DNA of 64,000 nucleotides from assembly GCA_002362385.1 (NCBI GenBank), contig DEUB01000046.1:62001-126000 (forward strand), in the 5' to 3' direction. The notes below the pieces were generated by a model. The model did not search any database and was not told the DNA's origin. It worked only from the letters and a program-made list of their open reading frames with translations. Source of the DNA: Lachnospiraceae bacterium UBA3273. GTDB taxonomy: Bacteria; Bacillota; Clostridia; Lachnospirales; Lachnospiraceae. Each line of letters opens with the position of its first letter. Within the stretch, counting starts at the first letter, position 1. Made by a program: the position numbers and the translations under genes. Shown here one piece after another: positions 9,701 through 18,525 of this stretch.

Positions 9701-11401
9701 ATAAGCCTGTATGCAGGCATTGGCGCCGTGATCCTGATACTCATTTTCTGCTTCTTTGTAAAAATCAAGCCTGCGGAAAAGCTTCGCACACTGCTTCCCT
9801 TTGCCATTTTATATATAAGCTTTAACGGCCGGCTGCTTTCTTATATATGGAACGGTTTCCACTACCAATCCGGCGTTCCCAACCGGTATGTCTTTTTACT
9901 GATGCTTTTGATTGCCATACTTGCCTATGATACTCTCCACGCATTAGATGATTTGTCTTTTGCCCGCTATTGCACTGTTTTTTCTGCTGCCCTTATATTC
10001 TTTGCAGCCTGTCAGTTTATTGGTTCCGGCAATTCTGTTCTGTCTTTTACTGCCACAACAGGTGTCATTCTTATTTATGCGGTTATATTGCTCTGTATGC
10101 GCTTCCGTAAAAAAACATGCCAGAATGCCTTTGCCATACTGCTGGCCGCTGAATTGCTTTTGAACATGCTTTATGCCTTCCGGCAATATGATCTTTCCGG
10201 CATTTACAGGCTTGGAGATATTGAATATATCCAGCAGGTTCTTGACGAGCTTGACAACCAGGCGCCCCCTCTTGCGCGAACCATTTATGCTGCCACCCCC
10301 TACAAAAACGGAGGCGCCTTTTACAATACAGAAAGCAATGAAATATTCAATTCCTTCGTTACCAGACACCAGACCTACACTAATATGCGTTACGGTATGA
10401 CAGGCGGAGGCAACTTTACAACCACGTCAAATGCGTCTCTCCCTGTCGGAGTCTCCTTATCAGGGACACACCTTTTGTATTATTCATACATTACTGAAAA
10501 CGCCTGCGAGGACCTTGCGGAATATCGTTATCTGGGGAATATAGACAGTAATTATGTATTTGAAAACCCTTATACCCTCCCCATTGGAATTTACGCCCCT
10601 TACGAGGCCGCAAAATTAGAGGACGATTCCAGGGATAACGATTCCGTTTTTGTACCGTATTATCTGGACGACCTGTCTTCCCTTTACCTTCCGGAAGGCG
10701 AGACGCTGTTTTCGCATCAACTCATAAGTTATGATGAAAGCGGAAAGGGCAAAAACATTTTCTATTATACAGATGAAAACGACAGGATTTTAAGCTTTGA
10801 CGAAGTAAACGACATTCTGAATACGGAAAAAAGTCAAGGAAACACTCTTACTCCTTTAGACAACCTCTATATCAATATATCGGTAACCCCTGAAAGCGAC
10901 GGGCCTCTCTATTTATACTTCATTGAATTTATTTCTTTAGGCTATGCCCAAAAAGGAGTTCCCTTTACCTGCCGGAATTCTTTCCCATCTTCCTATCTTC
11001 CGGCAAGCAACGATTTATACAATCTATCTGTTTTTAAAAGTGAAAATATGCCTGATTTTTATGAAAGCGCAAGCCAATATGTGCTGGAGGACATATCCTA
11101 TGAGGGACATACACTAAAAGGAACAACCGATTATGCCGAAGACGGATATACTATATTGAGCATTCCATATGACAGAGGCTGGAAGGCCTATATAGACGGT
11201 AAAGAGGTGCCTATTGAAGATCCGTATCAATCCATGATGTTCGTTAAGACGCCTGCCGGACATCATGAATTGACATTAAAATTTATTCCCTATGGAATGA
11301 TTCAGAGCTTATTGGTAACGGGTGGCAGCATTTCCTTTACCGCCCTGCTCTTCTTTATAATATCCAGGCTCAAAAGGAAACAACCCAGAAGCATTACGTA
11401 A
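6788..11401 (+). CDS. Double-length YfhO-like polytopic membrane protein
   Basis: YfhO-family proteins are GT-C-type membrane enzymes linked to glycosylation of teichoic acids or other surface polymers from polyprenyl-phosphate sugars. They are usually about 850 residues, but this one is 1537. The C-terminal part (about 680-1537) is a complete YfhO protein. It has an early loop (CTPFGSNSILDEDG near 707), about a dozen membrane helices, and an extracellular domain with GWKAYIDGKEVP near 1465 before the last helix. Residues 1-660 repeat the same plan in weaker form: a helix block, an extracellular domain and a closing helix near 640, without the GWK-YIDG motif. The frame is open throughout, so this is a fusion or internal duplication, not an error spanning two genes. 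It converges on the Lux-type cluster and may use its lipid-linked product. Confidence 0.85.
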   Translation: MNNKHKPSISFTDTFRKLRPYFLVFFISLLILEGFVFFFNAGFGHLVPSSLHPVLNLFNAFAGVSFCFYLKHTKSFENLSEDFCILLSVSYGLCAYGLLQEINLRYLAVFALFPLLFYTYEKMMSGDRAFCYILLLTLCFFSDYMLTAIVLATLTVHVLLFAEGGIGVHLRAFFRFAGLSCVALLISGFITFPQYAEYFSYIKANPYSGFSTTLPAITALSRFLLGSVSSAAFFSGMRMDLYFGLFFFMMTAFYFLLPDVGGKEKRKSFLFIFFLFAAVQFSPIYFLVNFFRMYSGGSIYYSFLLIFFLLLLASRALVRAASFRSADILKLGIFSILYLTVCLYCAGHNYHILAKQSNIFFVIAYIALLFAFSLRRKISFPVKPLLVCFTVLELVCNIFIVTNQDFIPVPLELADHYPDLSSWQAYPDLNNDEKPVPTTDDQAESNARQYLATELTEALNTLPDTEILTSEDKEAAGITSLSDFFTIENAIVRKLGAKEDLFLPAKFTLDFVESDFYQTADLGNHIYSFSYLHDTLHPYIEMHDMSATISADREGTLIILDSMDMQLYRINMDGKGSVQNVVFSLPLASEYTINNLLNGYWLNSRVLNQLPSLLEAYEASQQSSGSSAWLLPYYLGIAATCLGILIVFFLFINRDREKIYAYLGMLGKKLENSRFLSATERFVYENRIYLLSFLIPFGFFLLALIINSCTPFGSNSILDEDGLYLTYPLNLDVYYNLKEGHTLYSFLGGYGYSLYAVAPLAVTRILTLLLRPGQIAALLTLEEGFNLGLSGLFLAVYFTHRLTGEKAFKTDNKILVSVMIYTLNSYMLCMHGYTSWYQTFLALPLLFLAMDYLMQRKKCLPYIIALAYCIYVNLYLALYICIFLIIRFFVYHFTDFKDFLLKGLRFAGCSILAALDSFFIISNTLLSSYDSPYRSDDSVFPVPGFHGNFFSQWKQHMIFSEIGAVNWSESYISLYAGIGAVILILIFCFFVKIKPAEKLRTLLPFAILYISFNGRLLSYIWNGFHYQSGVPNRYVFLLMLLIAILAYDTLHALDDLSFARYCTVFSAALIFFAACQFIGSGNSVLSFTATTGVILIYAVILLCMRFRKKTCQNAFAILLAAELLLNMLYAFRQYDLSGIYRLGDIEYIQQVLDELDNQAPPLARTIYAATPYKNGGAFYNTESNEIFNSFVTRHQTYTNMRYGMTGGGNFTTTSNASLPVGVSLSGTHLLYYSYITENACEDLAEYRYLGNIDSNYVFENPYTLPIGIYAPYEAAKLEDDSRDNDSVFVPYYLDDLSSLYLPEGETLFSHQLISYDESGKGKNIFYYTDENDRILSFDEVNDILNTEKSQGNTLTPLDNLYINISVTPESDGPLYLYFIEFISLGYAQKGVPFTCRNSFPSSYLPASNDLYNLSVFKSENMPDFYESASQYVLEDISYEGHTLKGTTDYAEDGYTILSIPYDRGWKAYIDGKEVPIEDPYQSMMFVKTPAGHHELTLKFIPYGMIQSLLVTGGSISFTALLFFIISRLKRKQPRSIT

Positions 11402-13002
11402 AATACAGCATAATAGTATACCCTTCTCCCTTCCGGAGAAAAGAGGATAATGGCCGCAAGCTGCACGAGCAGTAAAAGCTCCGTCCACGCAAAAAAGATC
11501 CGTTCCTTCTTTCCGCTTAATCTTATATCATATAAGATCAATACCGGGAACAAAAGAAATATAAGTATCCGGCTTACAAAAAAAAGACTGCCGCCGTATA
11601 CAAATCCATAATAAGCGTTCTGGACATCTGTAAGCTTATTGGAAAGATCGATTTTTGCCTCATTCTGAAACAGAAAAACCGGATAAGAATCAGTTATGAT
11701 CTCCTCATAACTGTAATTCCATTGTGTAACTAAAGTTGCGTACAGTTGGAGATATTCTTCCGAAGGATACACGCCCTCTCTTTCCGAGCTGATTCCGTTC
11801 GCTTCGCAAAACACAGCAAGCCGGTTTTTCAAGAACACACCCGGATTATGTAAAATAATATCCCTCGCTCCTTTTATAAACGCATCCTGTTCTTCTTTTG
11901 ATGCAAAGGACTGATTCACAGTATTATTTTTCACAAAATTATTGGCACGATATTCCTGAATACCATATATCATCAGACCTTCTAATGGAACGATCCGGTT
12001 AATTGCCGTCAAATCCTCTTCCGCCGTGTCAAATTCCAGATTCACATTTTTATCAGACAGAACATCCTTTAAAATATTCATGTTATTGATCATGCTGTAA
12101 TCTTTTCCATAATATTTTTTCTCGCCAAGCTTCTGCGGGATAGAAAATGCAACGCAGACACAGACCGTAAAAAGTAATAACCTATATAATTTTTTTACAG
12201 GAACTTTGTAAATCATCAAAAGTGCCGCCAACAAAACACCAGCAGCAATGATTCCCTCACTTCTGAAAACAGATAAGAAGGCGCCCGCAAAACATATAAA
12301 AAGCACTTCCCTGACAGATCTCTTTTTTTTCTCAATACAATCAAAAAATAAGACTGAAAAAAACCAAAGGGACATGATCGTATAAATACAATTTCTATAC
12401 GGATTGATCCCTATCTCCCAAAATTCCGGGAGCAAAACAATCAGCCAGGTCAATATGGCCTGAGTTTTCCCAAACAGACTCCTGACCTTTTCAGAAATAT
12501 AATAGACCACTCCTATAAGAGAAGTTAACTGGATAAACGGAAGTGCCATAGGATGCGGGAAAACATAAAGCGCACCCCTGTACAAGCACCCCAGATAAAC
12601 ACTTTGCCAGTAATCCGCAATATTCCGGACCGCAAAACTATATGAAAGCAGGTTGTCCGGTTCATAAGTGAAATTACCCGGTAACACAAGAACACTGATA
12701 ACAAATGAAAGAGCAACCAATAAAAACGGAAATTTTCTTTTCTTTTCTATCAGAAGAAAAAGTATATGCCATATTATGCATATGAGCAAAAATCCAAATA
12801 ATAAAGACATCAGAATATGCACTGTCCGCTCGCATCCCTGACTGTAAAATATGTCGCGTGCCGGAAGCATTAATTCAAACGGCAGCGGATCGTGTCTGAA
12901 AAAAAGGGCGCTGAAAAGGACGGAAACCACCATATGTATAACAGGGCACAACAGTTTCCAATTATCATTTTTCCATTTGATCTTATTGATGTTTATTTTC
13001 AT
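11302..13002 (-). CDS. Polytopic membrane protein, probable GT-C/ArnT-like glycosyltransferase
   Basis: This 566-residue integral membrane protein has about ten to twelve hydrophobic segments. A first extracellular loop (PGNFTYEPDNLLSYSF) resembles the acidic loop of GT-C enzymes, and a large C-terminal extracytoplasmic part lies near 300-470. I do not recognise an exact family. As the last gene of the cluster, after an ArnC-like enzyme and two ArnE/F-like proteins, it is the natural candidate for the ArnT-like transferase that moves a lipid-linked unit onto a surface acceptor; that role is inference. Its start overlaps the aminotransferase end by 20 bp. Its last 33 codons overlap the convergent yfhO-like gene by 100 bp. 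Confidence 0.7.
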   Translation of the reverse strand: MKININKIKWKNDNWKLLCPVIHMVVSVLFSALFFRHDPLPFELMLPARDIFYSQGCERTVHILMSLLFGFLLICIIWHILFLLIEKKRKFPFLLVALSFVISVLVLPGNFTYEPDNLLSYSFAVRNIADYWQSVYLGCLYRGALYVFPHPMALPFIQLTSLIGVVYYISEKVRSLFGKTQAILTWLIVLLPEFWEIGINPYRNCIYTIMSLWFFSVLFFDCIEKKKRSVREVLFICFAGAFLSVFRSEGIIAAGVLLAALLMIYKVPVKKLYRLLLFTVCVCVAFSIPQKLGEKKYYGKDYSMINNMNILKDVLSDKNVNLEFDTAEEDLTAINRIVPLEGLMIYGIQEYRANNFVKNNTVNQSFASKEEQDAFIKGARDIILHNPGVFLKNRLAVFCEANGISSEREGVYPSEEYLQLYATLVTQWNYSYEEIITDSYPVFLFQNEAKIDLSNKLTDVQNAYYGFVYGGSLFFVSRILIFLLFPVLILYDIRLSGKKERIFFAWTELLLLVQLAAIILFSPEGRRVYYYAVFYVMLLGCFLLSLDIIKKSRAVKEMLPPVTNKL

Positions 13003-14122
13003 AAAATTTCTTTACCTTTCCGATAATATAAGAAACCTTTTCCTCTCCTATCCCATAATAAATAGGCAGGCGGACCAGTCTTTCGCTCTCTCTTGTTGTA
13101 TACACATCTTCCCCATGAAATCTTCCATACATACGCCCTGCCTGGGAGGAATGAAGCGGAACATAATGAAATACGGCTTTTATGCCGGCTTCCGCCAAAT
13201 AGGAGATCAATCTGGTACGTTCTTCCAAATCCTTTGCTTTTATATAATACATATGGGCATTATGCTGGCATTGTGGCGGAATGTAAGGCACTTCAAAATA
13301 CCCTTCGTCCCGAAAAGCCTTATCATATAGTTCCCAAGTTCTCATCCTGTCATCCGTAATCTTCTGCGCCACTTCGAACTGCGCCCAAAGATATGCCGCA
13401 TTCAATTCACTTGGCAGATAGGAGGATCCCATATCACACCATGAATATTTATCAACCTCGCCTCTGAAGAACTTGCTCCTGTTGGTTCCTTTTTCCCTCA
13501 ATATTTCCGCACGCTCAATGAACTGCTGCTCCCTTATCAAAAGCGCCCCGCCTTCTCCCATAGAAAAATTTTTGGTTTCGTGGAAGCTAAAACATCCAAA
13601 TTCCCCCATGGATCCCAAAGGCCTGCCTTTATAAGATGCCATGATGCCCTGTGCCGCATCTTCGACAACATATAAGTTATGCCTTCTCGCTATTTCCAGA
13701 ATTACATCCATTTCACAGGATACTCCTGCATAATGGACCGGTACTATCGCCCTGGTTTTATCGGTAATGGCCTCTTCAATTAACTTTTCGTCAATATTCA
13801 TAGTATCCGGCCTGATATCCACAAAAACTATTCTGGCTCCCCGCAAAACAAAAGCGTCCGCCGTAGAAACAAAAGTATAAGAAGGCATGATCACTTCATC
13901 TCCAGGCTGTATATTGCACAAAAGCGCCGCCATTTCCGTAGCATGCGTACATGAAGTAGTCAGCAATGCTTTACTGCACCCTGTCTGCTCTTCAATCCAT
14001 TTATTGCATTCTTTGGTAAATATCCCGTCTCCGCATATATGATGCTGGTCTATAGCTTCTTTAATATATTTCAATTCGTTACCCGTAAAGGGAGCTTCAT
14101 TAAAATTAATCATTTTTTTCAT
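12983..14122 (-). CDS. WecE/RffA-like PLP aminotransferase (DegT/DnrJ/EryC1 family)
   Basis: Enzymes of this family aminate keto-sugars held on nucleotides, for example dTDP-4-keto-6-deoxyglucose, with glutamate as donor. The 379-residue protein has the family's typical length and fold. The PLP-binding Asp sits in VVEDAAQGIMASY near 155. The Schiff-base Lys is in SFHETKNFSMGEGG near 184. Its full-length similarity in motifs is closest to the dTDP-4-amino-4,6-dideoxygalactose transaminase group. No nucleotide-sugar dehydratase gene is in the cluster, so the keto substrate either comes from elsewhere in the genome or is the product built by the Lux/transketolase enzymes. It overlaps the FkbM gene by 17 bp. 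Confidence 0.9.
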   Translation of the reverse strand: MKKMINFNEAPFTGNELKYIKEAIDQHHICGDGIFTKECNKWIEEQTGCSKALLTTSCTHATEMAALLCNIQPGDEVIMPSYTFVSTADAFVLRGARIVFVDIRPDTMNIDEKLIEEAITDKTRAIVPVHYAGVSCEMDVILEIARRHNLYVVEDAAQGIMASYKGRPLGSMGEFGCFSFHETKNFSMGEGGALLIREQQFIERAEILREKGTNRSKFFRGEVDKYSWCDMGSSYLPSELNAAYLWAQFEVAQKITDDRMRTWELYDKAFRDEGYFEVPYIPPQCQHNAHMYYIKAKDLEERTRLISYLAEAGIKAVFHYVPLHSSQAGRMYGRFHGEDVYTTRESERLVRLPIYYGIGEEKVSYIIGKVKKFYENKHQ

Positions 14123-15254
14123 CCTTTTTAGGAATTGCCCATAATATGGTATGATAGCCGCCTCTTAAATAGAAATCATAATCATCCGGCATCAGCGCTT
14201 TTATATATAACGGAATCTCCACCAGATCATTTTTCCCGTGGTGCACACAGATTGCCAGATAAGGTTTAAAGGTTTTTATAAGGTTTTCTGCACCTTTTAA
14301 AGCAGCCAATTCCGAACCTTCAATATCCATTTTTATGTAGAGCTGTCCCTTAATATCAAGATCAAGCCCGTCAAGGCTGCGTATTTCCAGTTTCACGGCA
14401 TCCGTATCATTTTTATCGTTTAAAAACCTGCCGCCTTCCTTATCCTGGTTTGCCGGAAGCTTAAACACCCTGACATCGTCAGTTTCTCCCACTCCACATT
14501 CTATGATTTCAAATCTGGAACAGCATTTACATAACTCCTTATTTTTCTTCATTTGCTGCACATTATCCTGATTAGGCTCAAAAGCATAATAGGTAATATC
14601 CGTCTGCGGTATTATTTGACACAAAAAACTGACGCTGTCCCCAATATATGCGCCGCAGTCAAAAATAGTAGCCTTATTCTCTTTTTGTACCTCATCAAAT
14701 TCATAACTCTGCCAATAATCATCGCTCCAGTAAAACATATCCTTAATGCCCTCGTAAGGCATAATTTCGTATGCGTCTTCTATGGTATCATACGGACGGC
14801 TGTTTACCAACATCCTGTATATTTCCATAGATACTTTATCCCGGAATAATTCTTTTACCGCCTCATACCGCTTATCCGTTACAGGTATTCTTGCTTCAGC
14901 CGAAAGTTCTTTGTCAATACAAAAAAATCTCAAAGCAGTATATGGATTAACAACAAACAGATTTTCTTCCCCCATAGAATATTTATCCAAATAGGAGGCT
15001 ATTATCAAATTTACGTTAAGTGCTCCGATCGCTACTACCAGAGCCGTTTCTCCGCTTTTTATTTGTTTCTCATAATAATTCGGGGAATGAATTTCCAGAT
15101 CATGAAAGGTTTTCTTTGTTCTTTGTTCCTCATCCAGCATATCCATTACGCCGATCAACTTTCTGTCCCGGGTCTCCAACTGTTTATAAAGGCGCTCGGC
15201 CATAACGCCTCCGCCAAGCAGCATATAGCTCTTAAAATCATCTATTGATTTCAT
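14106..15254 (-). CDS. FkbM family SAM-dependent methyltransferase with N-terminal Rossmann domain
   Basis: FkbM-type enzymes O-methylate sugars and polyketides. Residues about 180-350 carry the methyltransferase fold, with IFDCGAYIGDSVSFL as the SAM loop, YYAFEPNQDNVQQ as the acidic strand and the hallmark YIKMDIEGSELAAL. The first 110 residues form a separate small nucleotide-binding-like domain (YMLLGGGVMAERLYKQL) of the sort seen at the start of sugar-modifying enzymes in glycan clusters. The substrate is not known. It lies 27 bp after the GNAT gene, in an evident operon with the aminotransferase. Confidence 0.88.
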   Translation of the reverse strand: MKSIDDFKSYMLLGGGVMAERLYKQLETRDRKLIGVMDMLDEEQRTKKTFHDLEIHSPNYYEKQIKSGETALVVAIGALNVNLIIASYLDKYSMGEENLFVVNPYTALRFFCIDKELSAEARIPVTDKRYEAVKELFRDKVSMEIYRMLVNSRPYDTIEDAYEIMPYEGIKDMFYWSDDYWQSYEFDEVQKENKATIFDCGAYIGDSVSFLCQIIPQTDITYYAFEPNQDNVQQMKKNKELCKCCSRFEIIECGVGETDDVRVFKLPANQDKEGGRFLNDKNDTDAVKLEIRSLDGLDLDIKGQLYIKMDIEGSELAALKGAENLIKTFKPYLAICVHHGKNDLVEIPLYIKALMPDDYDFYLRGGYHTILWAIPKKDEKND

Positions 15255-15281
15255 CCTTACCTGATACCTCCTGAAATTCTT

Positions 15282-16004
15282 TTAAACTGGCATATGTTTT
15301 ACAAAAACATGTTCAATATTTTGTGGAATATATCCATTTAACACCAAAGCCTTTAACTGGGCCGGATTATTGGAAGACACCTGCGTCTCCACACTTTTTC
15401 CCCCAAGCTTTTTTACGATTTCCTGTTCCTTTTGGATCACTCCAAGTCCGGAACGGCGGAATTTTTCATAGCCTCCTCCCAGTACGGAGGTATAAGATAT
15501 CTGATCCTGGGTCTTAAGGATAATAAAGCCTGCCGGTTCCTCCTTATATAAAATCACATAAGGGAGCGCTCCCTTTGAGAGCAGATCCTTTGTCCAGTTC
15601 ACATATCTTTCGGCTGCCCTTCCCTCTTCAAATAATGAATCATTGGAAATTCTGTCGGAATTAAACATCCCCTTTTCAATTTCTTCAAGCAGCTGTTCAA
15701 TATCTTCTTTTCCCATTTTCCTGTAAGAAGTTGCATCATAAAGTCTTTGATGAAGAGAGCTTCTTTTTACATCATGAAGATCATGAGTGACCCCGATCAA
15801 ATCCTCTATATATGAAAATCCCGCCATCTGTATGCATCTTGTCAGATCTGAACGGCTGCTGGGGACTTTAACTACCAGATATGCAGCGCATAACTCATTT
15901 ATCGTTTTTTCAACCTCTTCCAAAGCATCTGTTTTCTCACAGATCAATTCTTTCGTTTCCACTCCTAAATTTCTTTTTTCCCACCAGGCGTCGATCAATT
16001 TCAC
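15282..16004 (-). CDS. GNAT family N-acetyltransferase, WecD/RffC-like
   Basis: The 240-residue protein has an atypical N-terminal half followed by a GNAT core near 145-235. The core shows LPYVILYKEEPAGFIILK (central strands) and SYTSVLGGGYEKFRRSGLG, where FRRSGLG takes the acyl-CoA loop position. It ends with a VETQVSSNNPAQLKALVLNGY helix. This arrangement resembles the dTDP-fucosamine acetyltransferases that act right after WecE-type aminotransferases. That fits its place beside such an aminotransferase, so the likely job is N-acylation of the amino group. The acyl donor is unknown; given the acyl carrier protein upstream, it may be something other than acetyl-CoA. Confidence 0.82.
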   Translation of the reverse strand: MKLIDAWWEKRNLGVETKELICEKTDALEEVEKTINELCAAYLVVKVPSSRSDLTRCIQMAGFSYIEDLIGVTHDLHDVKRSSLHQRLYDATSYRKMGKEDIEQLLEEIEKGMFNSDRISNDSLFEEGRAAERYVNWTKDLLSKGALPYVILYKEEPAGFIILKTQDQISYTSVLGGGYEKFRRSGLGVIQKEQEIVKKLGGKSVETQVSSNNPAQLKALVLNGYIPQNIEHVFVKHMPV

Positions 16005-16032
16005 GGCACTTTCTCCTTATTTTGCGTTTCAT

Positions 16033-16368
16033 CTAAAGCAAAGCATAGCAGCAGATCCCCAGAATGATCAGAAATGCTCCTAAAATCTTTGTTTTTGTTA
16101 TCTTTTCCCTCAAAAAGATATAACTCAATACCGGTATATAAATATAGCCCATTGCTTCCAGCAAAACTCCAAAAGATAGCGGGACCCCTTTATACGCATA
16201 CATTGTCAGAAAAGATGATATGAAAAAAATCCCGTATGCTCCGATCACTCTCGGATTTAAATATTCCATAAAAGGATTCGCATATTGTTTTCCCGCACTT
16301 TTCTTTAAAATGATCTGTGAAACGGAGGAGATAAATACAGAAAACAGAAAAATAACCACATAAATCAT
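16033..16368 (-). CDS. Small four-helix EamA/SMR-type membrane protein, ArnF-like
   Basis: This 111-residue protein has four predicted membrane helices (near 1-20, 38-58, 63-85 and 92-111) and the SMR-type closing segment EKITKTKILGAFLIILGICCY. In the aminoarabinose system, two such subunits (ArnE and ArnF) flip undecaprenyl-phosphate-sugar across the membrane. It overlaps the preceding, similar gene by 4 bp (ATGA), so the two are probably made as a heterodimer. A drug exporter is unlikely in this context. Confidence 0.82.
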   Translation of the reverse strand: MIYVVIFLFSVFISSVSQIILKKSAGKQYANPFMEYLNPRVIGAYGIFFISSFLTMYAYKGVPLSFGVLLEAMGYIYIPVLSYIFLREKITKTKILGAFLIILGICCYALL

Positions 16369-16721
16369 TTTGCTTCTCTCATTTCTTCAATAATATAGCA
16401 ATAAACGCCGGCCAATACCAATATGGCGCCTAAAATCATATTCCATTTAAGCTCCTCATCAAAGATCAGAACTCCCCACAAAATGCCATAAAAAACACCG
16501 ATTCCTTTACACGCATAGGCAACCGTAAGGGATATTTTCTTTAATACCTGCTGCCATACAACGGCGTAAAAGAACAACGTTGCCAGAAGCAGACCATAAT
16601 AGAGAAGAAAGGCTCCTGATAAAAACACCTGCCGCCCTGCCATTTTAGAGCAGATACCTCCCAGAGAGGAAACAAATAGTGCAATTTGCAAAGCCCAAAA
16701 GTATTTCCAGTTGTTTTTCAT
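16365..16721 (-). CDS. Small four-helix EamA/SMR-type membrane protein, ArnE-like
   Basis: This 118-residue four-helix protein is the partner of the gene that follows. The segment FDEELKWNMILGAILVLAGVYCY aligns in kind with the closing half of SMR proteins. The ThDP enzyme gene ends TAAAATG into this start, a coupling-type junction. An in-frame ATG at 16739 would add six residues and is the alternative. The inferred role is half of a flippase for a polyprenyl-linked unit. Confidence 0.8.
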   Translation of the reverse strand: MKNNWKYFWALQIALFVSSLGGICSKMAGRQVFLSGAFLLYYGLLLATLFFYAVVWQQVLKKISLTVAYACKGIGVFYGILWGVLIFDEELKWNMILGAILVLAGVYCYIIEEMREAK

Positions 16722-16722
16722 T

Positions 16723-18525
16723 TTATACCGGTTCTCCATAACTTGTTTCCAACGGTTTCACGATCATTTCCTTAAAAAATGTTTCTCTGTCAATAAAAGG
16801 CGACTGGTCTTCAATGGGACGGAAACCGAATTTTCTTTTTCCGTAAGTGACCAGACCATTGTGCAGATCGACCTGTTCCGGATCACAGATTACCTCGCAG
16901 ATAAACGGTCCGTCATTTGCCAGCATCTCTTGAATGCCCCCGTCGATCTCCTTTACATCATTTATTTTGCAATAAGCGATCCCAAATGCCTGTGCAATCT
17001 TGCCATAATCGGGAAAGTCAATTCCATTGGAAGGGTCTGTCCCAATGGATTTTCCCCTAAAATGCGCTTTTTGCCCATGGCGCACGCCGGAATATCCATT
17101 ATTGTTCATAATAACGATCTTAATATTAAATCCGTTTCTGACAACAGTCTGCAGCTCCTGCAGATTCATCATAATAGAACCGTCTCCGCTGACTGCAATT
17201 ACCATGCCTTCACATATTGGCCCCACACCGATGGCTGCCGGAAGTACGTACCCCATTTCCCCCTGTGCCAGCGACGCAATAGCCCTCTGTCCTTCTTTTA
17301 AATGGCAGGCGCCTGTTGTAACCGCGCCGGTCAAACCTGCATCCGATAAAACAACGGCCCCAGGCGGCAGCTTCTCCGACAATTTTTCCAGGAAAAATTT
17401 AATATCGATCCACTCCGCTTCATCGGCATTTTCATCATAAGGCCTGAATATATCCTTCCAATGATGACACTTGTCGATCCATTCCTGACTGGCCGGCTTT
17501 AGTTCCATGTTGTCCAGATGCTCTAAAAATTCCTTTGCATCACAGTGTAAAAATCTGTCAATATGTACTCCCTTTTTGGAATGCTCCACCTTATCGATAT
17601 CAACTACAAGCATTACCGCTTCTCTTGCGAACTGCTCCCTCTGGGGTCCCGTCACTTCTATGGCAAGCCTGCATCCAATGCTGAGCACCATGTCTGCGTT
17701 CTGGATGGTAAAATTGGCATTTCTGGACGCTCCGCCCGCGCCGACGACCCCAAAATTCAGCTCATCCTGAAAGGGGAGCATATCCGCTGCAAACCTTGTA
17801 AATACCACGGGAACTTCATGATTTTTTACAAATCTCCTGAAAGCATCTACGCCTCCCGCTCTCCTGACGCCTTCTCCAATCAGTAAAACGGGCCTTTCCG
17901 CCTTTTCAAAGCATTGCGCCACATATTGATAGTCCTCATCCCTTAACCCCGGCATATCCGCTTCCTCGGGAACATACCGGCACAATTGACTTTCATCGAC
18001 CATCATGTTCTGAATATTCAGAGGAATATCCAGCCATACCGGTCCCGGCCTTTTGTCCCTGGCCTCGTAAATGGCCTTATCCAGATGATATGCGATCATC
18101 TTAGGATCATCGACCATGACCGCATATTTGGTAATGGAACTGACTATGGTAACAATATCCGCTTCCTGGATCCCGACCTGTCTTAAAGGCAGTCCCGAAA
18201 AGGCAATGGTCTGATCCAGACTCTGCTGTCCGGAAATAAAAATGCATGGAATGCTGTCCTGCCATGCGTGCAGTACCCCCGTTATGGTATTGGTTCCCGC
18301 ACATCCGGTAGTGACCAGACACGCCCCTATATTTTCATTGTACAGGGAATATGTTAATGCCGCCATGGCAGCCGCCTGTTCATGATGAACGGAAATTCCT
18401 TCCAGCCCTTCTTTTCTTCTCAATGCATCCGTCAGATATACGCACTGTCCTCCGGGCACATAAAACAAATGTCTGACTCCTTCATCATAGATCCGGCCCA
18501 TAATATAATCCGCAACTCTTATCAT
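16723..18525 (-). CDS. Acetolactate-synthase-like ThDP-dependent enzyme
   Basis: This 600-residue protein has the three-domain layout of acetolactate synthase. The N-terminal ThDP pyrimidine domain has the catalytic Glu in SVHHEQAAAM (E49). A central Rossmann-like domain covers about 195-330. A C-terminal domain has the ThDP/Mg motif GDGSIMMNLQELQTVVRNGF to NNNGY starting near 447. No regulatory small-subunit gene is adjacent and the branched-chain operon genes are absent, so ordinary isoleucine/valine synthesis is unlikely. Relatives such as YerE add a two-carbon unit to keto-sugars, and others decarboxylate 2-keto acids. Here it follows an aldolase that could supply a 4-hydroxy-2-oxo acid. 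The substrate is unknown. Confidence 0.88.
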   Translation of the reverse strand: MIRVADYIMGRIYDEGVRHLFYVPGGQCVYLTDALRRKEGLEGISVHHEQAAAMAALTYSLYNENIGACLVTTGCAGTNTITGVLHAWQDSIPCIFISGQQSLDQTIAFSGLPLRQVGIQEADIVTIVSSITKYAVMVDDPKMIAYHLDKAIYEARDKRPGPVWLDIPLNIQNMMVDESQLCRYVPEEADMPGLRDEDYQYVAQCFEKAERPVLLIGEGVRRAGGVDAFRRFVKNHEVPVVFTRFAADMLPFQDELNFGVVGAGGASRNANFTIQNADMVLSIGCRLAIEVTGPQREQFAREAVMLVVDIDKVEHSKKGVHIDRFLHCDAKEFLEHLDNMELKPASQEWIDKCHHWKDIFRPYDENADEAEWIDIKFFLEKLSEKLPPGAVVLSDAGLTGAVTTGACHLKEGQRAIASLAQGEMGYVLPAAIGVGPICEGMVIAVSGDGSIMMNLQELQTVVRNGFNIKIVIMNNNGYSGVRHGQKAHFRGKSIGTDPSNGIDFPDYGKIAQAFGIAYCKINDVKEIDGGIQEMLANDGPFICEVICDPEQVDLHNGLVTYGKRKFGFRPIEDQSPFIDRETFFKEMIVKPLETSYGEPV

